Origin: CAZFOB01 sp964520325
GTDB taxonomy: Bacteria > Actinomycetota > JAICYB01
Reading direction: 5' to 3'
Assembly (NCBI GenBank): GCA_964520325.1
Contig: CAZFOB010000006.1
Location: 90,691 to 154,690 of the forward strand
DNA: 64,000 nucleotides
Both the position numbers and the translations under genes were made by a program. Shown here piece after piece: positions 1-8,849 of the stretch (position 1 is the stretch's first letter; every line of letters starts with the position of its first letter). The notes under the pieces are model-generated. The model searched no databases and was not told where the DNA came from. It was given only the letters and a program-made list of their open reading frames with translations.

Positions 1-789
1 GACTTCTCGTGGTGTCATCGACCAGCCCTGCTCGAGGTCCGGTCGCATCGCTTCCTTGCGGTACACGTTGGCCGAGACCTTCGAGGAGGTGTAGAGCCTC
101 ACCGTCTCGTCGTTCGGGCAGCACTCGTCGACCGGATGCACCAGGAAGTCCCGGAGCTCCGAGTCTTGCGGGAGCTGTTGCCAGTTGCCCGCGAACCGGG
201 CGTTGATGCCGTTCCAGTCGACGCTCTCGAAGAACTTGATGCGGCTCGCGTATCCCGTTCCCACGAAGCAGAAGTCCGATTCGCAGTCCGGATCCGTTGG
301 ACGCGGGTGGTGTCTGTCGGGGTCGTAGGCGTGCGGGATGTAGGCCGTGGGGGCCACCTGTTGGAACGCGTCGAGGTTCGTCGGGTCGTTGATGATGTTC
401 AGGTCGGCGAGCTCGGCGCGCTCGATCTGTTTCGGATCTTCGTACGGACTCTCGGTGTGAAGGATCACGACCTTGTGTCCGCGGTCCCGGAAGACCGGGT
501 AGAAGTCGGACGGGATGAAGAAGGACGACACGACGATGATCACGTCGGGCCACCAGTCGTAGACCGCCGCCTTCATGCCGATCGCCGCCATCCGTGCGAC
601 GTCCGATCCATGAAACGCGGCGATGTACTCGTCGCCGTGTTGGATCTTCGCGCCGCCGTAGAAGTTCAGCCGGTCGCTCAGGTTGAGCGTTGCGACCTCG
701 ACGCCGTTCGCGCGGAGGCCCTTGAGCCATCCGTCGTGCACGTCGCTGACGGAGAAGTCACACCCCGGGTGGACCAGGAGTGCGCGCAT
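1..789 (-). CDS. CgeB-like glycosyltransferase, partial (3' end off the left edge)
   Basis: An open frame starts at ATG 787-789 and runs 263 codons to the window edge without a stop. The protein begins MRALLVHPGCDFSVSDVHDG and contains HTESPYEDPKQ followed by an Asn/Asp-rich stretch and PHAYDPDRHHPRP. That pattern is typical of the CgeB/YkvP-like GT-B glycosyltransferases found in actinophages and in surface-polysaccharide loci. Its start directly abuts the stop of the methyltransferase gene upstream, so the two are probably co-translated. The acceptor cannot be told from sequence; virion protein or host glycan modification is an inference. Confidence 0.7.
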   Translation of the reverse strand, partial: MRALLVHPGCDFSVSDVHDGWLKGLRANGVEVATLNLSDRLNFYGGAKIQHGDEYIAAFHGSDVARMAAIGMKAAVYDWWPDVIIVVSSFFIPSDFYPVFRDRGHKVVILHTESPYEDPKQIERAELADLNIINDPTNLDAFQQVAPTAYIPHAYDPDRHHPRPTDPDCESDFCFVGTGYASRIKFFESVDWNGINARFAGNWQQLPQDSELRDFLVHPVDECCPNDETVRLYTSSKVSANVYRKEAMRPDLEQGWSMTPREV

Positions 790-1272
790 CTATCGGACGG
801 CGACGGCTCGAAGGTCGCAGCCCGCGACGTTCACCATGAAGCTCGTCCAGCCGATCGCGACGAGTTCCTTCTCGAACTCCGTCGGATCGACGTTGCCGTA
901 ATACTCGTCGTCCTTGAGGCCCGCGCCGTCGATGCCGGAGTGGGAAGCTCGTCCCGGTCCGGCGCACGTCATGACGAACGTCCCGCCCTCACGGCAGCGC
1001 TTGTACGCGGTGCGGACGATCGCCTTCCAGTTGGTTGCGTGTTCGAGCACCTCGGCGCAGACCACGACATCGAAGACCTCGTCGGTGCCCCACTCCGTGA
1101 TGTCTGCGACGACGTCGACGTCTTGTCCTGGGTACAGATCGACGGCCGTGTAATCGGCCCCCGGGAAGATCGATCGGCATGAGCCGTTGATGTTGCGACC
1201 GCCGATGTCGAGGACCCGGACGGTTTCGGTCGTTCCGAACCGCGCTACCCACTCGTATGCGGCGGGATGCAT
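790..1272 (-). CDS. class I SAM-dependent methyltransferase (phage late region)
   Basis: A 160-residue protein starting MHPAAYEWVARFG. It has motif I VLDIGGRNING, an acidic post-I loop (AVDLYPGQD) and motif IV-like FDVVVCAEVLEH, the signature of small class I methyltransferases (Methyltransf_11 type). ATG 1270-1272 overlaps the upstream stop by one base (TGATG), and the gene is followed without a gap by a glycosyltransferase. The pairing suggests a glycan or small-molecule substrate rather than DNA, which is inference. Longer upstream starts are Arg-rich shadows of the neighbouring gene. Confidence 0.8.
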   Translation of the reverse strand: MHPAAYEWVARFGTTETVRVLDIGGRNINGSCRSIFPGADYTAVDLYPGQDVDVVADITEWGTDEVFDVVVCAEVLEHATNWKAIVRTAYKRCREGGTFVMTCAGPGRASHSGIDGAGLKDDEYYGNVDPTEFEKELVAIGWTSFMVNVAGCDLRAVAVR

Positions 1273-1679
1273 CAGACCGACCCGACGGTGACGATGATGT
1301 CGGCGCCGAGGTAGCTCTGTCCGGCCCACTCGATGAGCTGGTCCGGTTCGACGTCGGTGACAACGGCGTACTCCACGACTCCCCCGAGGTCCTCGTCGGC
1401 CGCGATCGCCGCGACCACTGAGCCCGCGCCCGATGGCGACAGATAGGCATCGAGCTTGTCCTGGCCCGCGGTGTCGTCCGCGAGGGATACGAGGAGCGTC
1501 ACGGCGAAGACGTAGTCGTGATCGGCGGGACCGAGCGTGGCTGGTTGTGGACCATGCCGTCGGCTGATGACGGCCGCCGGCGTATTGACCTGACCTGGAC
1601 GCGTAGCGTGGGCCTCCAGTCCTGAGACCGCTGCGACGCACGTCTTGAGGCCGCTTCGGATCTGTGTGATGGACGCCAT
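1272..1679 (-). CDS. probable tail-terminator or tail-completion protein
   Basis: A 135-residue protein starting MASITQIRSGLKTC. It lies immediately after the head-tail connector gene, where HK97-like phages encode the tail-terminator/minor tail protein, and has the expected size. No motif is diagnostic; the call rests on position, size and the overlap with the connector gene (ATG 1677-1679 overlaps its stop). Longer readings toward 2021 are antisense shadow. Confidence 0.5.
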   Translation of the reverse strand: MASITQIRSGLKTCVAAVSGLEAHATRPGQVNTPAAVISRRHGPQPATLGPADHDYVFAVTLLVSLADDTAGQDKLDAYLSPSGAGSVVAAIAADEDLGGVVEYAVVTDVEPDQLIEWAGQSYLGADIIVTVGSV

Positions 1680-2290
1680 CAGGCCACCAAGACCGTGTCG
1701 CGTCGGTACTTCTCCAACAGCATGCAGACGTAGGGGTTCTCGCGAACGCGGACCGCGCCGAAGCCGTCGAAGCCTGCCACTCCGTGCGGCGCGTCTTTGA
1801 GCTTGAAGAGGCCTTCTGCGAGGATGAGCGTCGACTCCTTCACGCCTGCCGGGACGGCCGCCCAACCCCACTGCGCCGTCACGCGCAGGCTGGAGCGTTT
1901 GTTCGTGGTCGGGAAGGTCGGGGTCGATACCGCGTAGATGCGCGAGAAGGGCCAACCCGACTCCCCCTCGACGACGCCGTTCAGCGGACGCAGTTCGTAG
2001 TCGGTTTCGGCGGCGGTCCACGTCGTCTCGAAGGTTCCGTCGTCGTCACCGTCGGTCTGGATGACGAGCCCGGCGGTCGTGTGGAAGTCATCGACCCTGG
2101 CCAGGCGTGGCGTATCGGTCTTGAAGATACGCGCCGTGGCGGCGGTGTCCTTGTTGAAGGTGCGGCGACAGTGCTTGTCGACGTCCCGGGACGCGGCGTT
2201 CAGGGCTTCCGACAACCGGGTGTCGTCGGAGTTCACCGTGATCTGCATCCGCGACTTGAGTTCGGCGACCGTCGCGTACGGATCGCTCAC
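1679..2290 (-). CDS. phage head-tail connector (gp6-like adaptor)
   Basis: A 203-residue protein starting MSDPYATVAELKSRM. The N-terminal helix motif VAELKSRMQI, the region DTRLSEALNAASRDVDKHCRR and the late VPAGVKESTLILAEGLFKL are characteristic of gp6-like connectors that line the portal exit in HK97-type heads. It sits between the capsid genes and the putative tail terminator. Its ATG overlaps the stop of the small upstream gene by 4 bases. Confidence 0.7.
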   Translation of the reverse strand: MSDPYATVAELKSRMQITVNSDDTRLSEALNAASRDVDKHCRRTFNKDTAATARIFKTDTPRLARVDDFHTTAGLVIQTDGDDDGTFETTWTAAETDYELRPLNGVVEGESGWPFSRIYAVSTPTFPTTNKRSSLRVTAQWGWAAVPAGVKESTLILAEGLFKLKDAPHGVAGFDGFGAVRVRENPYVCMLLEKYRRDTVLVA

Positions 2291-2568
2291 GCGGGCTTGT
2301 TCCCCTCGGCCCCCTGCTCGGACGTCTCATCCGGTGTCTCGGGCGGCTTCTTGCTCGGCTTCTCGGTGCCCTTGTTCTTCGGCTTGTCCGCGGCCTTGTC
2401 CTTCGACTTGCCGCGCGACTTCACGGCGCCGAGACGTTCGGCCTCGTCGAGAGGACGTTCATCCCCGGGAGCGGCCCACAGGAAGCGGCCCTCGGGGTCG
2501 GCTTCCTCGACGACCTTCGAGCCGTCCTCGGTGAGGTACAGGTGGCGGTCGATCGTGACTGTCTCCAT
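2287..2568 (-). CDS. small charged structural-region protein, function unknown
   Basis: 93 residues starting METVTIDRHLYLTEDG, with a folded-looking N-terminus (VEEADPEGRFLWAAPGDERP) and a Lys/Glu/Pro-rich low-complexity tail. Comparable short proteins between capsid and connector genes are common in actinophages but have no assigned role. The ATG at 2566-2568 has a Shine-Dalgarno-like GGGAGG upstream, and the stop overlaps the connector ATG. Confidence 0.6.
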   Translation of the reverse strand: METVTIDRHLYLTEDGSKVVEEADPEGRFLWAAPGDERPLDEAERLGAVKSRGKSKDKAADKPKNKGTEKPSKKPPETPDETSEQGAEGNKPA

Positions 2569-2588
2569 GTTCCGGTTCCTCCCTTGGC

Positions 2589-3026
2589 CTACGTCTGCGA
2601 CTCGAGCTCGACGTAGAAGATGACGACGGAGAACTTGCCGGCCGTCAGGGCCGCCGTTGCAACGGTCGCGACGATGTCGCGTACCGCGCCCGTCTTGACG
2701 GGCGCGGTCGTTGCCGTGAAGTCGCCGCGCTTGGCCCCTGCCGAAGACCACGGCGCATCCGAGATCAGATCCGCGGCGTTGATGTCCGCCGCGCCTTCGA
2801 CCTTGATGGCTACCGTCGCCGCGCCGGCGGACGTGAGAACGGTGTCCACGTGAAGCAGCGCGTCGAGGATGATCGCTCCGGATGGCAACGAGTCGCCGCG
2901 GAGGATGATGTCTCCGGCGACACCGCCGTCGGTGTCGAAGTCGTACAGGCCGCGGGCCGCCTTGGTCTGGCCCATCCCACCACCGCCGGCGCGGATCCTT
3001 CGTGTACCTGCAGCCTTCTCAGCCAT
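2589..3026 (-). CDS. capsid-associated or decoration-like protein
   Basis: 145 residues starting MAEKAAGTRRIRAGGGG, then GLYDFDTDGGVAGDIILRGD and alternating small/beta-prone residues up to FYVELESQT. The pattern (YDF, dGGv, tlrG, lPsGaii) recurs in small proteins encoded just after the major capsid gene in actinophages and is usually called head decoration or hypothetical. It is assigned from position and this pattern; a direct role on the head is inferred. Confidence 0.55.
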   Translation of the reverse strand: MAEKAAGTRRIRAGGGGMGQTKAARGLYDFDTDGGVAGDIILRGDSLPSGAIILDALLHVDTVLTSAGAATVAIKVEGAADINAADLISDAPWSSAGAKRGDFTATTAPVKTGAVRDIVATVATAALTAGKFSVVIFYVELESQT

Positions 3027-3093
3027 TGCGTCTCCTTGGATTCATGGGCTCCAAGAGGGGGAGCACACGCTCCCCCTCCGGAAAGCCGGGGGT

Positions 3094-4317
3094 CTACAGA
3101 CCCGTAACGGCCGTGAAGGCGGTCGGGCGGTAGTGGATGAGCGCGCAACGAACGTCGGCGCGCAGTGCCTGCTTGCCCTCGATGAAGAACGTCGAGTGGC
3201 TGTTGGACACCTGCACGTCGATGCCGCGCCGCACGGCGAGCTCCGACTGGTTGCGGTAGTCGCCGATGACCGCCTTGGTGGCCGTCGGTGCGGTCGTCTG
3301 CACGACCGGAACGCCCCAGATCGTCTCGGGACCCGGCAGCGCCGGGTGTCCCCAGACGTAGTCGCCGTTCGCCGTCTTCAGCAGACGAACCGACTCCCAC
3401 TTGCTGGGACGGATGAACACGACCGACGGTTCGGAGAACCCGGTGTCGCGGATCTGCCGCATCCCCTTGTAGATCGCGTCCGGGATGCTGTCGACACCGA
3501 GCGCTTGCGTGTTGATGCCGGCGACGTTCTCGGTGCCGCGGAGGTTCGGCGCGGTGCCGTTGCCCACCAGGATCTGCAGATCGAGGCGCTGGCGCAGCAT
3601 GAAGGGCAGGCGGTTGTTCACCCAGTCCTTCGCTCGCGGCTCGTCCTCGAACTGCTCATCGGTGACCGGGATGAACACGGCGACCTTGCGGACCTCCGAG
3701 CTCTTCTCGGTGAAGACCAGCGCGGCTTCGCCGTAGGCTGTGCCTTCCGCTGCCTCGGCGGCGTTGTTCGTGAAGGTCGTCTCCTCCATGTACTTCACGG
3801 TGCTGGCGCCCGTGGTGGTCTGGGGGATGAAGTTCACGACGACCGGCGCGGGCCGGGTCGCGAACTCCTGGACGCGGTCGGTGCGCGGGTCGAACGGGTC
3901 CCAGCCGGCAGCCGTCTCGAAGAGGGTCTTCAGGTCGACGTCGACGAACGACGTCGGGCCCTGGCCGCCCTTCCAGCCCTTGATCGCATCCGACTCGACG
4001 AGGAGCTCGCCGATCGAGCGGTGCTTTTTCGGCGTGCTGCCATCGCCGTTCTCGTCGCCGGTCTCGCGGCTCTCGATGCCCGCGGCGGTGTCCACTGCAA
4101 CCTTCTTCACGACTTCGAGGTCCTGGACCTCCTTGCCGAGTTCGTTGATCTCGGCGTTGGCGATCTGGATCAGCGCGAGCTTCTCGGCGTCGGTGCCCGG
4201 GATGCACTTGACCTTCGCGAGATCGATGTCCGGGCCGGCTTCTGCGAACACCTTGGCGAGCTCGTCCTGCTTGGCGTGGAGCTTGGCCTTCGCTTCCTTG
4301 AGTGCGGGAAAGTCCAA
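3094..4317 (-). CDS. HK97-fold major capsid protein
   Basis: 407 residues. An N-terminal coiled coil (about residues 1-75, EAKAKLHAKQDELAKVF) serves as the scaffolding delta domain. It is followed by a mature part containing PQTTTGASTVKYMEET, the E-loop region, RLPFMLRQRLDLQILVGNG, and the C-terminal GDYRNQSELAVRRGIDVQV and ALRADVRCALIHYRPTAF typical of HK97 capsids. Translation most likely starts at TTG 4315-4317, seven bases after an AGGAG site. It lies directly downstream of the prohead protease, as usual. Confidence 0.92.
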   Translation of the reverse strand: MDFPALKEAKAKLHAKQDELAKVFAEAGPDIDLAKVKCIPGTDAEKLALIQIANAEINELGKEVQDLEVVKKVAVDTAAGIESRETGDENGDGSTPKKHRSIGELLVESDAIKGWKGGQGPTSFVDVDLKTLFETAAGWDPFDPRTDRVQEFATRPAPVVVNFIPQTTTGASTVKYMEETTFTNNAAEAAEGTAYGEAALVFTEKSSEVRKVAVFIPVTDEQFEDEPRAKDWVNNRLPFMLRQRLDLQILVGNGTAPNLRGTENVAGINTQALGVDSIPDAIYKGMRQIRDTGFSEPSVVFIRPSKWESVRLLKTANGDYVWGHPALPGPETIWGVPVVQTTAPTATKAVIGDYRNQSELAVRRGIDVQVSNSHSTFFIEGKQALRADVRCALIHYRPTAFTAVTGL

Positions 4318-4389
4318 TGTGGTTCTCCTGTTGTGCGGCGAATCACCGAAGGTGTTCGCGGGTCGAAGGCGGACCCGAAGGGCCAGCGC

Positions 4390-5379
4390 CTAACTTGCTT
4401 GCGTCAGCGAGATGAAGCGGACGAACTCGCGTGCGGCTTCGGCGTTCGCCGTTGCCGTCGTGACGCTCAGCGGTCCGAGCTCGTCGGCCGCTTCACGAAG
4501 GGCCGCTTCGAGACTCTCGAATCGCTTGCAGTTGGCCGCCGACACAGCGCGGCCGTCGTTGACCCGCAGCGCAGCAAGCGCGGCCGCGCGGTCGATGTAC
4601 TCCTTCACTCCGTGCAGCAGGCGCTCGGAGTGGTCAGCAAACCTTGTGTCCTTGCCGGTGACCGTCATCGTGAGGTCCACCTCGGTGCGGTCGGAAAGCT
4701 CGACGTCACCCGCGTCGGAGCGGGACCATCCGTACTGGTAGGTGACCGGGTCTTCGCCCGAGCGTCGGAACGTGGCGACGACGTGGTCCGTGAACGTTCC
4801 GGCGATCGAGACGTATGCGTACTCGTCGGACCCGAGATCGTCCGGGACGACGTCCGCCTCGATGGCGGTGCGGATCGCTTCGATGTCTGCCTCGAACGTC
4901 CCCATCTCGGCCCACGCCTTCGCGTTCTTGGCCGCGATGGTTCGCGTCGCGACGCCGGCGCCCATCAGCACGGGGGACGTCTCCTTGACCCGGACCTTCC
5001 GCAGGAAGTTCACCGTGCGTCCGTCGACCTCTCCGCGGTCGGAGACAACATCGTGGAGTGAATACGACCACTCTTGGAGCAAGCCCAACTCCTTGACGAC
5101 GTCGAAGGTCTCGCGTCCGTTCGTCGTGTTCAGGAAAAATTGACCATCCATGATGGCTTCCGTCTCGGTAACGCGGATGGTGCCTTTGCCGACGGGGAGC
5201 GCGCCTTCCCAAGACTTGTGGCCATACGCCGAAATGACGACTCCGGCGCCGGCTTCGAATGCATCCGACAGCGTGTAGTCCCCGTCCGCGTCCACCGTGT
5301 TGAAGGTCGCGAACACCGCGGACACTTCACCCTTCGCGGCGTCCTTGATCGTGAGGCCGCTAAATAGCTTTGTCTTCAT
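4390..5379 (-). CDS. HK97-family prohead protease (S78)
   Basis: 329 residues starting MKTKLFSGLTIKD. The catalytic His is in SAYGHKSWE (about residue 54) and the Ser in LQEWSYSLHDV (about 105-107); VRVKETSPVLMGAGV follows, as in the family. The C-terminal half (about 160-329) is longer than in minimal proteases and could act as a scaffold or connector domain. Its start overlaps the endonuclease VII gene by 20 bases. It should mature the capsid protein encoded next. Confidence 0.85.
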   Translation of the reverse strand: MKTKLFSGLTIKDAAKGEVSAVFATFNTVDADGDYTLSDAFEAGAGVVISAYGHKSWEGALPVGKGTIRVTETEAIMDGQFFLNTTNGRETFDVVKELGLLQEWSYSLHDVVSDRGEVDGRTVNFLRKVRVKETSPVLMGAGVATRTIAAKNAKAWAEMGTFEADIEAIRTAIEADVVPDDLGSDEYAYVSIAGTFTDHVVATFRRSGEDPVTYQYGWSRSDAGDVELSDRTEVDLTMTVTGKDTRFADHSERLLHGVKEYIDRAAALAALRVNDGRAVSAANCKRFESLEAALREAADELGPLSVTTATANAEAAREFVRFISLTQAS

Positions 5380-5863
5380 TCAATGGGTCCTCTGTGTGTC
5401 GCCTTAGATAGGCGGCCGCGCGGTCAAGGAGTTCCGGGTTGTCTCGGAAATGTCCGAGCCCGGTATTGCAGTGTCCGCACAGCAGGTCGCGAAGGTTCCC
5501 GGTCGTGTGGTCATGATCGACCACTAGCCTTGAGAGCGTCGCCTCACTCTCGCTTCTCCCACAGATCGCGCAACAGTTCTTCTGCGCTCTTGCTCGGCGA
5601 TCTCGTTCGACGGTTGAAATGCCGAACTTTCGTTGGAGTTCAGCATTTCGCCGGGCCTGGCGGTACTTCTCAGCCTTGTCGGGGTTTCGCACTGACCACG
5701 CTCGGCGAGCAGCTCTTCGGCGTTCGGAATGCTTCCGGTAGTCCTCTCGGCTTAGCTCGGTGCAGCATTCGCGACAGTACGAGTGGAGATCGTCCTTGTT
5801 CTTCTTATCGCTCGGAAACGCCGCCTTGCGCTTCGTCGTTCCGCATCGTGCGCAACGTTTCAT
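5360..5863 (-). CDS. recombination endonuclease VII-like protein
   Basis: 167 residues starting MKRCARCGTTKRKAAF. An N-terminal zinc ribbon (CARCG and CRECC) is followed by CCAICG, LVVDHDHTTGNLRDLLCGHC, and NTGLGHFRDNPELLDRAAAYL. This is the endonuclease VII (His-Me finger) fold that resolves branched DNA during packaging. Insertion between portal and protease genes is common for this mobile-like gene. Its ATG overlaps the portal stop (ATGA) and its end overlaps the protease start. Confidence 0.87.
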   Translation of the reverse strand: MKRCARCGTTKRKAAFPSDKKNKDDLHSYCRECCTELSREDYRKHSERRRAARRAWSVRNPDKAEKYRQARRNAELQRKFGISTVERDRRARAQKNCCAICGRSESEATLSRLVVDHDHTTGNLRDLLCGHCNTGLGHFRDNPELLDRAAAYLRRHTEDPLNEDKAI

Positions 5864-7182
5864 CCCTTGAACTGCGGTTCGCCGAACTTGGGTTCGAGCG
5901 GGGGTTCCGGGGTGGGTGTGTTGACACCCGCTGGCTGCAGCTGGACGCTGTACAGCCCGGTGTGCGTGAGCCGCGACAGGTCGCCGGATTCGATGGCCTT
6001 GACGACAGACTCGGGTGTGTATCCCGACCGGATGCCCGACTCGATCGCGAGCATGCGGTCTTTGAGAATCTCGATCTCTTCTTTGGCGTCCTCGCGGAGG
6101 AACGCGATGTCGCGCGCGTCGTACCACAGGTCCGCGCCCTTCGGCGGCGTCACGAGCGTCTGAAGCGACGCCGAAGCGGTGCGCCAGTGTGGCCGTGCGT
6201 AGTGGTCAGCGAACTTCCGTCGAGCCTGTCCGTAGTTCGAGTACGTCGACGCGTCGAGGCCTTCGGACAGCCCGACGACGATCGGCGGGACGGCGGACGC
6301 GGCCGCGATGCGCGTTTCGATCCCGCCTTGCACGCGCTTGAAATCCATCTGCCGCATGTCTGCCGAGACCGGCGTGACGTCGGCGCCGCCGCCGATGAAG
6401 AGTGTCTTGTACGCGTTCCACGCGCCCTCGTGCTGTGCTTTGAACCTCTCGACGAATGCGTCGAAGTCGTCCGTGTTGACGCTCTTGTCGAGCTTCATGA
6501 CCAGGTTCAGCGTTGCGCCGCGCTTGAAGAAGTTCAGCTTGTGCGCCGTCGCCGCTTGGTCCGACTGGATCTCACGGAGGACCGGTGTCAGCCACGACAT
6601 CCCACGCCACTGCGCTTCCGGGTCGGGGTAGGGCGAGTAGTGCGCCACCTGATTCGGAAGGAGCAGCACCGGTTCCTGCTTGTCCAGCACGCCCTTCGGT
6701 TCGTAGAGGTACCCGACAGGCTTCGCGTCGAGCGCGTATGGGCTGCCGGACTTCGAGCCGGTGACGATCGTGACCCAATCCGGACGCATCCGCCGCAGCC
6801 GTTCGCCGGCGTCGTCTTCGATCTTCGTCCAGTACGAGTTCCCCGCGAGCGAGACGTCCTGCTCCATGTGTGCCAGTAGCTCACCTGTCGTCCCGCCCGG
6901 CCACGGCTTCTCGAGCAGCCTGAGCGAGGGATCGTCAAAGAGGTCCGTTGGCCGGCCGTTTGTGTAGCTCCGGTACTGGAAACGCGCTTCGGAGAACAGC
7001 AGCAGACGTGCGAGCACGCATGCCCACACAACACCGTCGCTCTTGTAGACCTGTCGGACGTAGTCGGTGAAGGAGTTCTCGATCCGCTCCTTCTCGCCGG
7101 CGCCGGCCGGGAACATGAGCTGATCCGTTGCCCAAAACGGCGGTTGCGACCACGCCTTGCGGCGCCGAAACGGCCAGGCCAC
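5860..7182 (-). CDS. phage portal protein
   Basis: 440 residues. The start chosen is GTG 7180-7182 (VAWPFRRRKAWSQPPFW), which overlaps the terminase stop by one base; the much longer upstream frame is Arg-rich shadow of TerL. Conserved HK97-type portal segments include AGNSYWTKIEDDAGERLRRM, HYSPYPDPEAQWRGMSWL, NFFKRGATLNLVMKLD, and a SALPP-like region (ASAVPPIVVGLSEGLDASTY). It forms the DNA-entry vertex. Confidence 0.9.
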   Translation of the reverse strand: MAWPFRRRKAWSQPPFWATDQLMFPAGAGEKERIENSFTDYVRQVYKSDGVVWACVLARLLLFSEARFQYRSYTNGRPTDLFDDPSLRLLEKPWPGGTTGELLAHMEQDVSLAGNSYWTKIEDDAGERLRRMRPDWVTIVTGSKSGSPYALDAKPVGYLYEPKGVLDKQEPVLLLPNQVAHYSPYPDPEAQWRGMSWLTPVLREIQSDQAATAHKLNFFKRGATLNLVMKLDKSVNTDDFDAFVERFKAQHEGAWNAYKTLFIGGGADVTPVSADMRQMDFKRVQGGIETRIAAASAVPPIVVGLSEGLDASTYSNYGQARRKFADHYARPHWRTASASLQTLVTPPKGADLWYDARDIAFLREDAKEEIEILKDRMLAIESGIRSGYTPESVVKAIESGDLSRLTHTGLYSVQLQPAGVNTPTPEPPLEPKFGEPQFKG

Positions 7183-8849
7183 TACGCCCAGCTCACGAAC
7201 GGGACCCGGCTTTCCTGGGTCTTCTCGGGCATCGTCATCGCAGCCTCCAGGGCAAGGACGCCGGCGATACCGGCGTCGATCTTCCTGCCGTCCTCGCCCT
7301 TGGTGAACACGAAGGGCACTCGCCCGTCGGAGTCGTCCGCGGCTTTCACGTAGGCCTTCTTGCGCGCCATCGCCAGCGTGTGGTCCGTGAGCGTTGAGTT
7401 GTCGTCGTGCGAGAGCGCCTTTTCTTTCAGCGCCGTCGTGAAGCGGTCGCAGGCCGCGGACATCCGCTTCGGTTGGTTCGTGTCGAAGAACAGGACGATC
7501 GCGTCGGCGTCGGCGAGCCCGGCGTTCCATCGCTCGGCCCACCGCTCGATCTCGGTCTGCCACTTAGGCGGGTCACCGAAGAGCCGGCCGACGTCGTACC
7601 GACCGAACACCGCTTCGACCGCGCGCTCGACCTCGAGACGCGGGATGCGCCAATCGGCCGGTGCGTGTTCGGGTCGCATCCAGATCGTCGGCTGGCCGTT
7701 CACCTCCGGAACGAAGAGATGCCCTTCCTTGGTGCACGCCACCAAACAGGTCGCGTCGTCCGATATCGATCCGTCGAAGCCGAGCCCGATCCGCTCCTTG
7801 CCGGCGACGGTTCGGACTGCGGCGAGTTCGGCCCAGCGCGTCGGGTCAACGGCGGCGCCGGACGACGACGCGATGATGTTTCCGTAGAAGCGCATCGCCT
7901 GCTCGGGATCGCGTACGACGAGGTCGGCCGCTTCAGCCTCGATCGCGTTCAGGTCCACGTGGCCGCCGTGTCGGCGGTGCGTGTCCTTCGGGTAGACGAT
8001 CGAGTGGATCTTCTGCCTCTCGCGCTTGTTCTTGTACGAGAGGCCCTTGGGGGGCTGCTTGAACTGGCGGTAGATGTCGGCCGCCCGGGATTCGTACTGC
8101 TGTTGTGCGACCGACTTCTCCGACGGGTCCCACGCGTTGCTCGTGAGCGACGCTCGGCCCCCCATCCCCGACAAGCCGCGGTACTGCGTGTCGGCGACCT
8201 TCGTCATCTTGTTGCGCGGCGTCCAGATACCGACCTCGTCCTGAGGCGCGAACGTGATCCGTTGTCCGAGCCGGGACTGTGCCGACGACGTGACCGTGTC
8301 GATCCGTCCCCCGCCCGGGAGTCTGATGAACTCCTCACCCGTTCTCGGGACGAGGTCCACGAGCGGGCCGCCTTCGATCATCGGCCGGAGCGCGTCGTAG
8401 ATGTTGTCGGTCTGCTCTTCGGAGAACGCCGTGATCTGGATGAGTGGCGTCGGCCACGGCATCCCCATCGGCTCGCCCTTGGCGTAGGCGTACTCGAAGC
8501 CGCACGCGCAGCCCCAGTCGCGGCACGCGTAGCCGTCGTTCTTCTCAGCCCAGCCGGCGAACAGCGCGGGACCGACGCCCTCCAGGCAGATATGCGCCGC
8601 GGTGTGTGGGCCCTTGCCGAGCTTCTGTGGTCCGATCAACAGGCCGCGGCGGTACACGAACGCCGGAGCAAGGATCGGGTTCTTCGGATCGAACTTCGCC
8701 GTTCCGCGAACGAGGTAGAAGTTCGCTAGGTACTGGAGCTGGTAGTCGTAGAGCTCGAACGGTTCCCCTTTGCGGAAGCCGTCCGGGATGACACAGTGAG
8801 CTTCGACCCACTCGCACGCGACGAGCATCGACCGGTGTTCACGTGTCAC
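7182..8849 (-). CDS. terminase large subunit
   Basis: 555 residues. The N-terminal ATPase has the actinophage-style Walker A IGPQKLGKGP (about residues 72-81) and a Walker B-like ITFAPQDEVGIW. The C-terminal RuvC-like nuclease begins with GLGFDGSISDDATCLVAC and ends with KIDAGIAGVLALEAAM. A GFEYAYAKG segment with clustered cysteines (CRDWGCACG) is an extra feature. The start is GTG 8847-8849, overlapping TerS by 11 bases; ATG 8826-8828 is an alternative. It drives DNA packaging. Confidence 0.92.
   Translation of the reverse strand: MTREHRSMLVACEWVEAHCVIPDGFRKGEPFELYDYQLQYLANFYLVRGTAKFDPKNPILAPAFVYRRGLLIGPQKLGKGPHTAAHICLEGVGPALFAGWAEKNDGYACRDWGCACGFEYAYAKGEPMGMPWPTPLIQITAFSEEQTDNIYDALRPMIEGGPLVDLVPRTGEEFIRLPGGGRIDTVTSSAQSRLGQRITFAPQDEVGIWTPRNKMTKVADTQYRGLSGMGGRASLTSNAWDPSEKSVAQQQYESRAADIYRQFKQPPKGLSYKNKRERQKIHSIVYPKDTHRRHGGHVDLNAIEAEAADLVVRDPEQAMRFYGNIIASSSGAAVDPTRWAELAAVRTVAGKERIGLGFDGSISDDATCLVACTKEGHLFVPEVNGQPTIWMRPEHAPADWRIPRLEVERAVEAVFGRYDVGRLFGDPPKWQTEIERWAERWNAGLADADAIVLFFDTNQPKRMSAACDRFTTALKEKALSHDDNSTLTDHTLAMARKKAYVKAADDSDGRVPFVFTKGEDGRKIDAGIAGVLALEAAMTMPEKTQESRVPFVSWA

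Noticed and set aside
136..1182. 348-residue + strand open frame at the left edge
   Set aside because: It lies opposite the glycosyltransferase and methyltransferase, whose motifs are clear on the minus strand.
2869..5061. 730-residue open frame on the + strand
   Set aside because: It is the antisense of the capsid and protease genes, with shadow composition (Arg/Val/Leu/Asp-rich), and has no family features.
5383..6879. 498-residue + strand open frame
   Set aside because: Antisense of endonuclease VII and portal genes.
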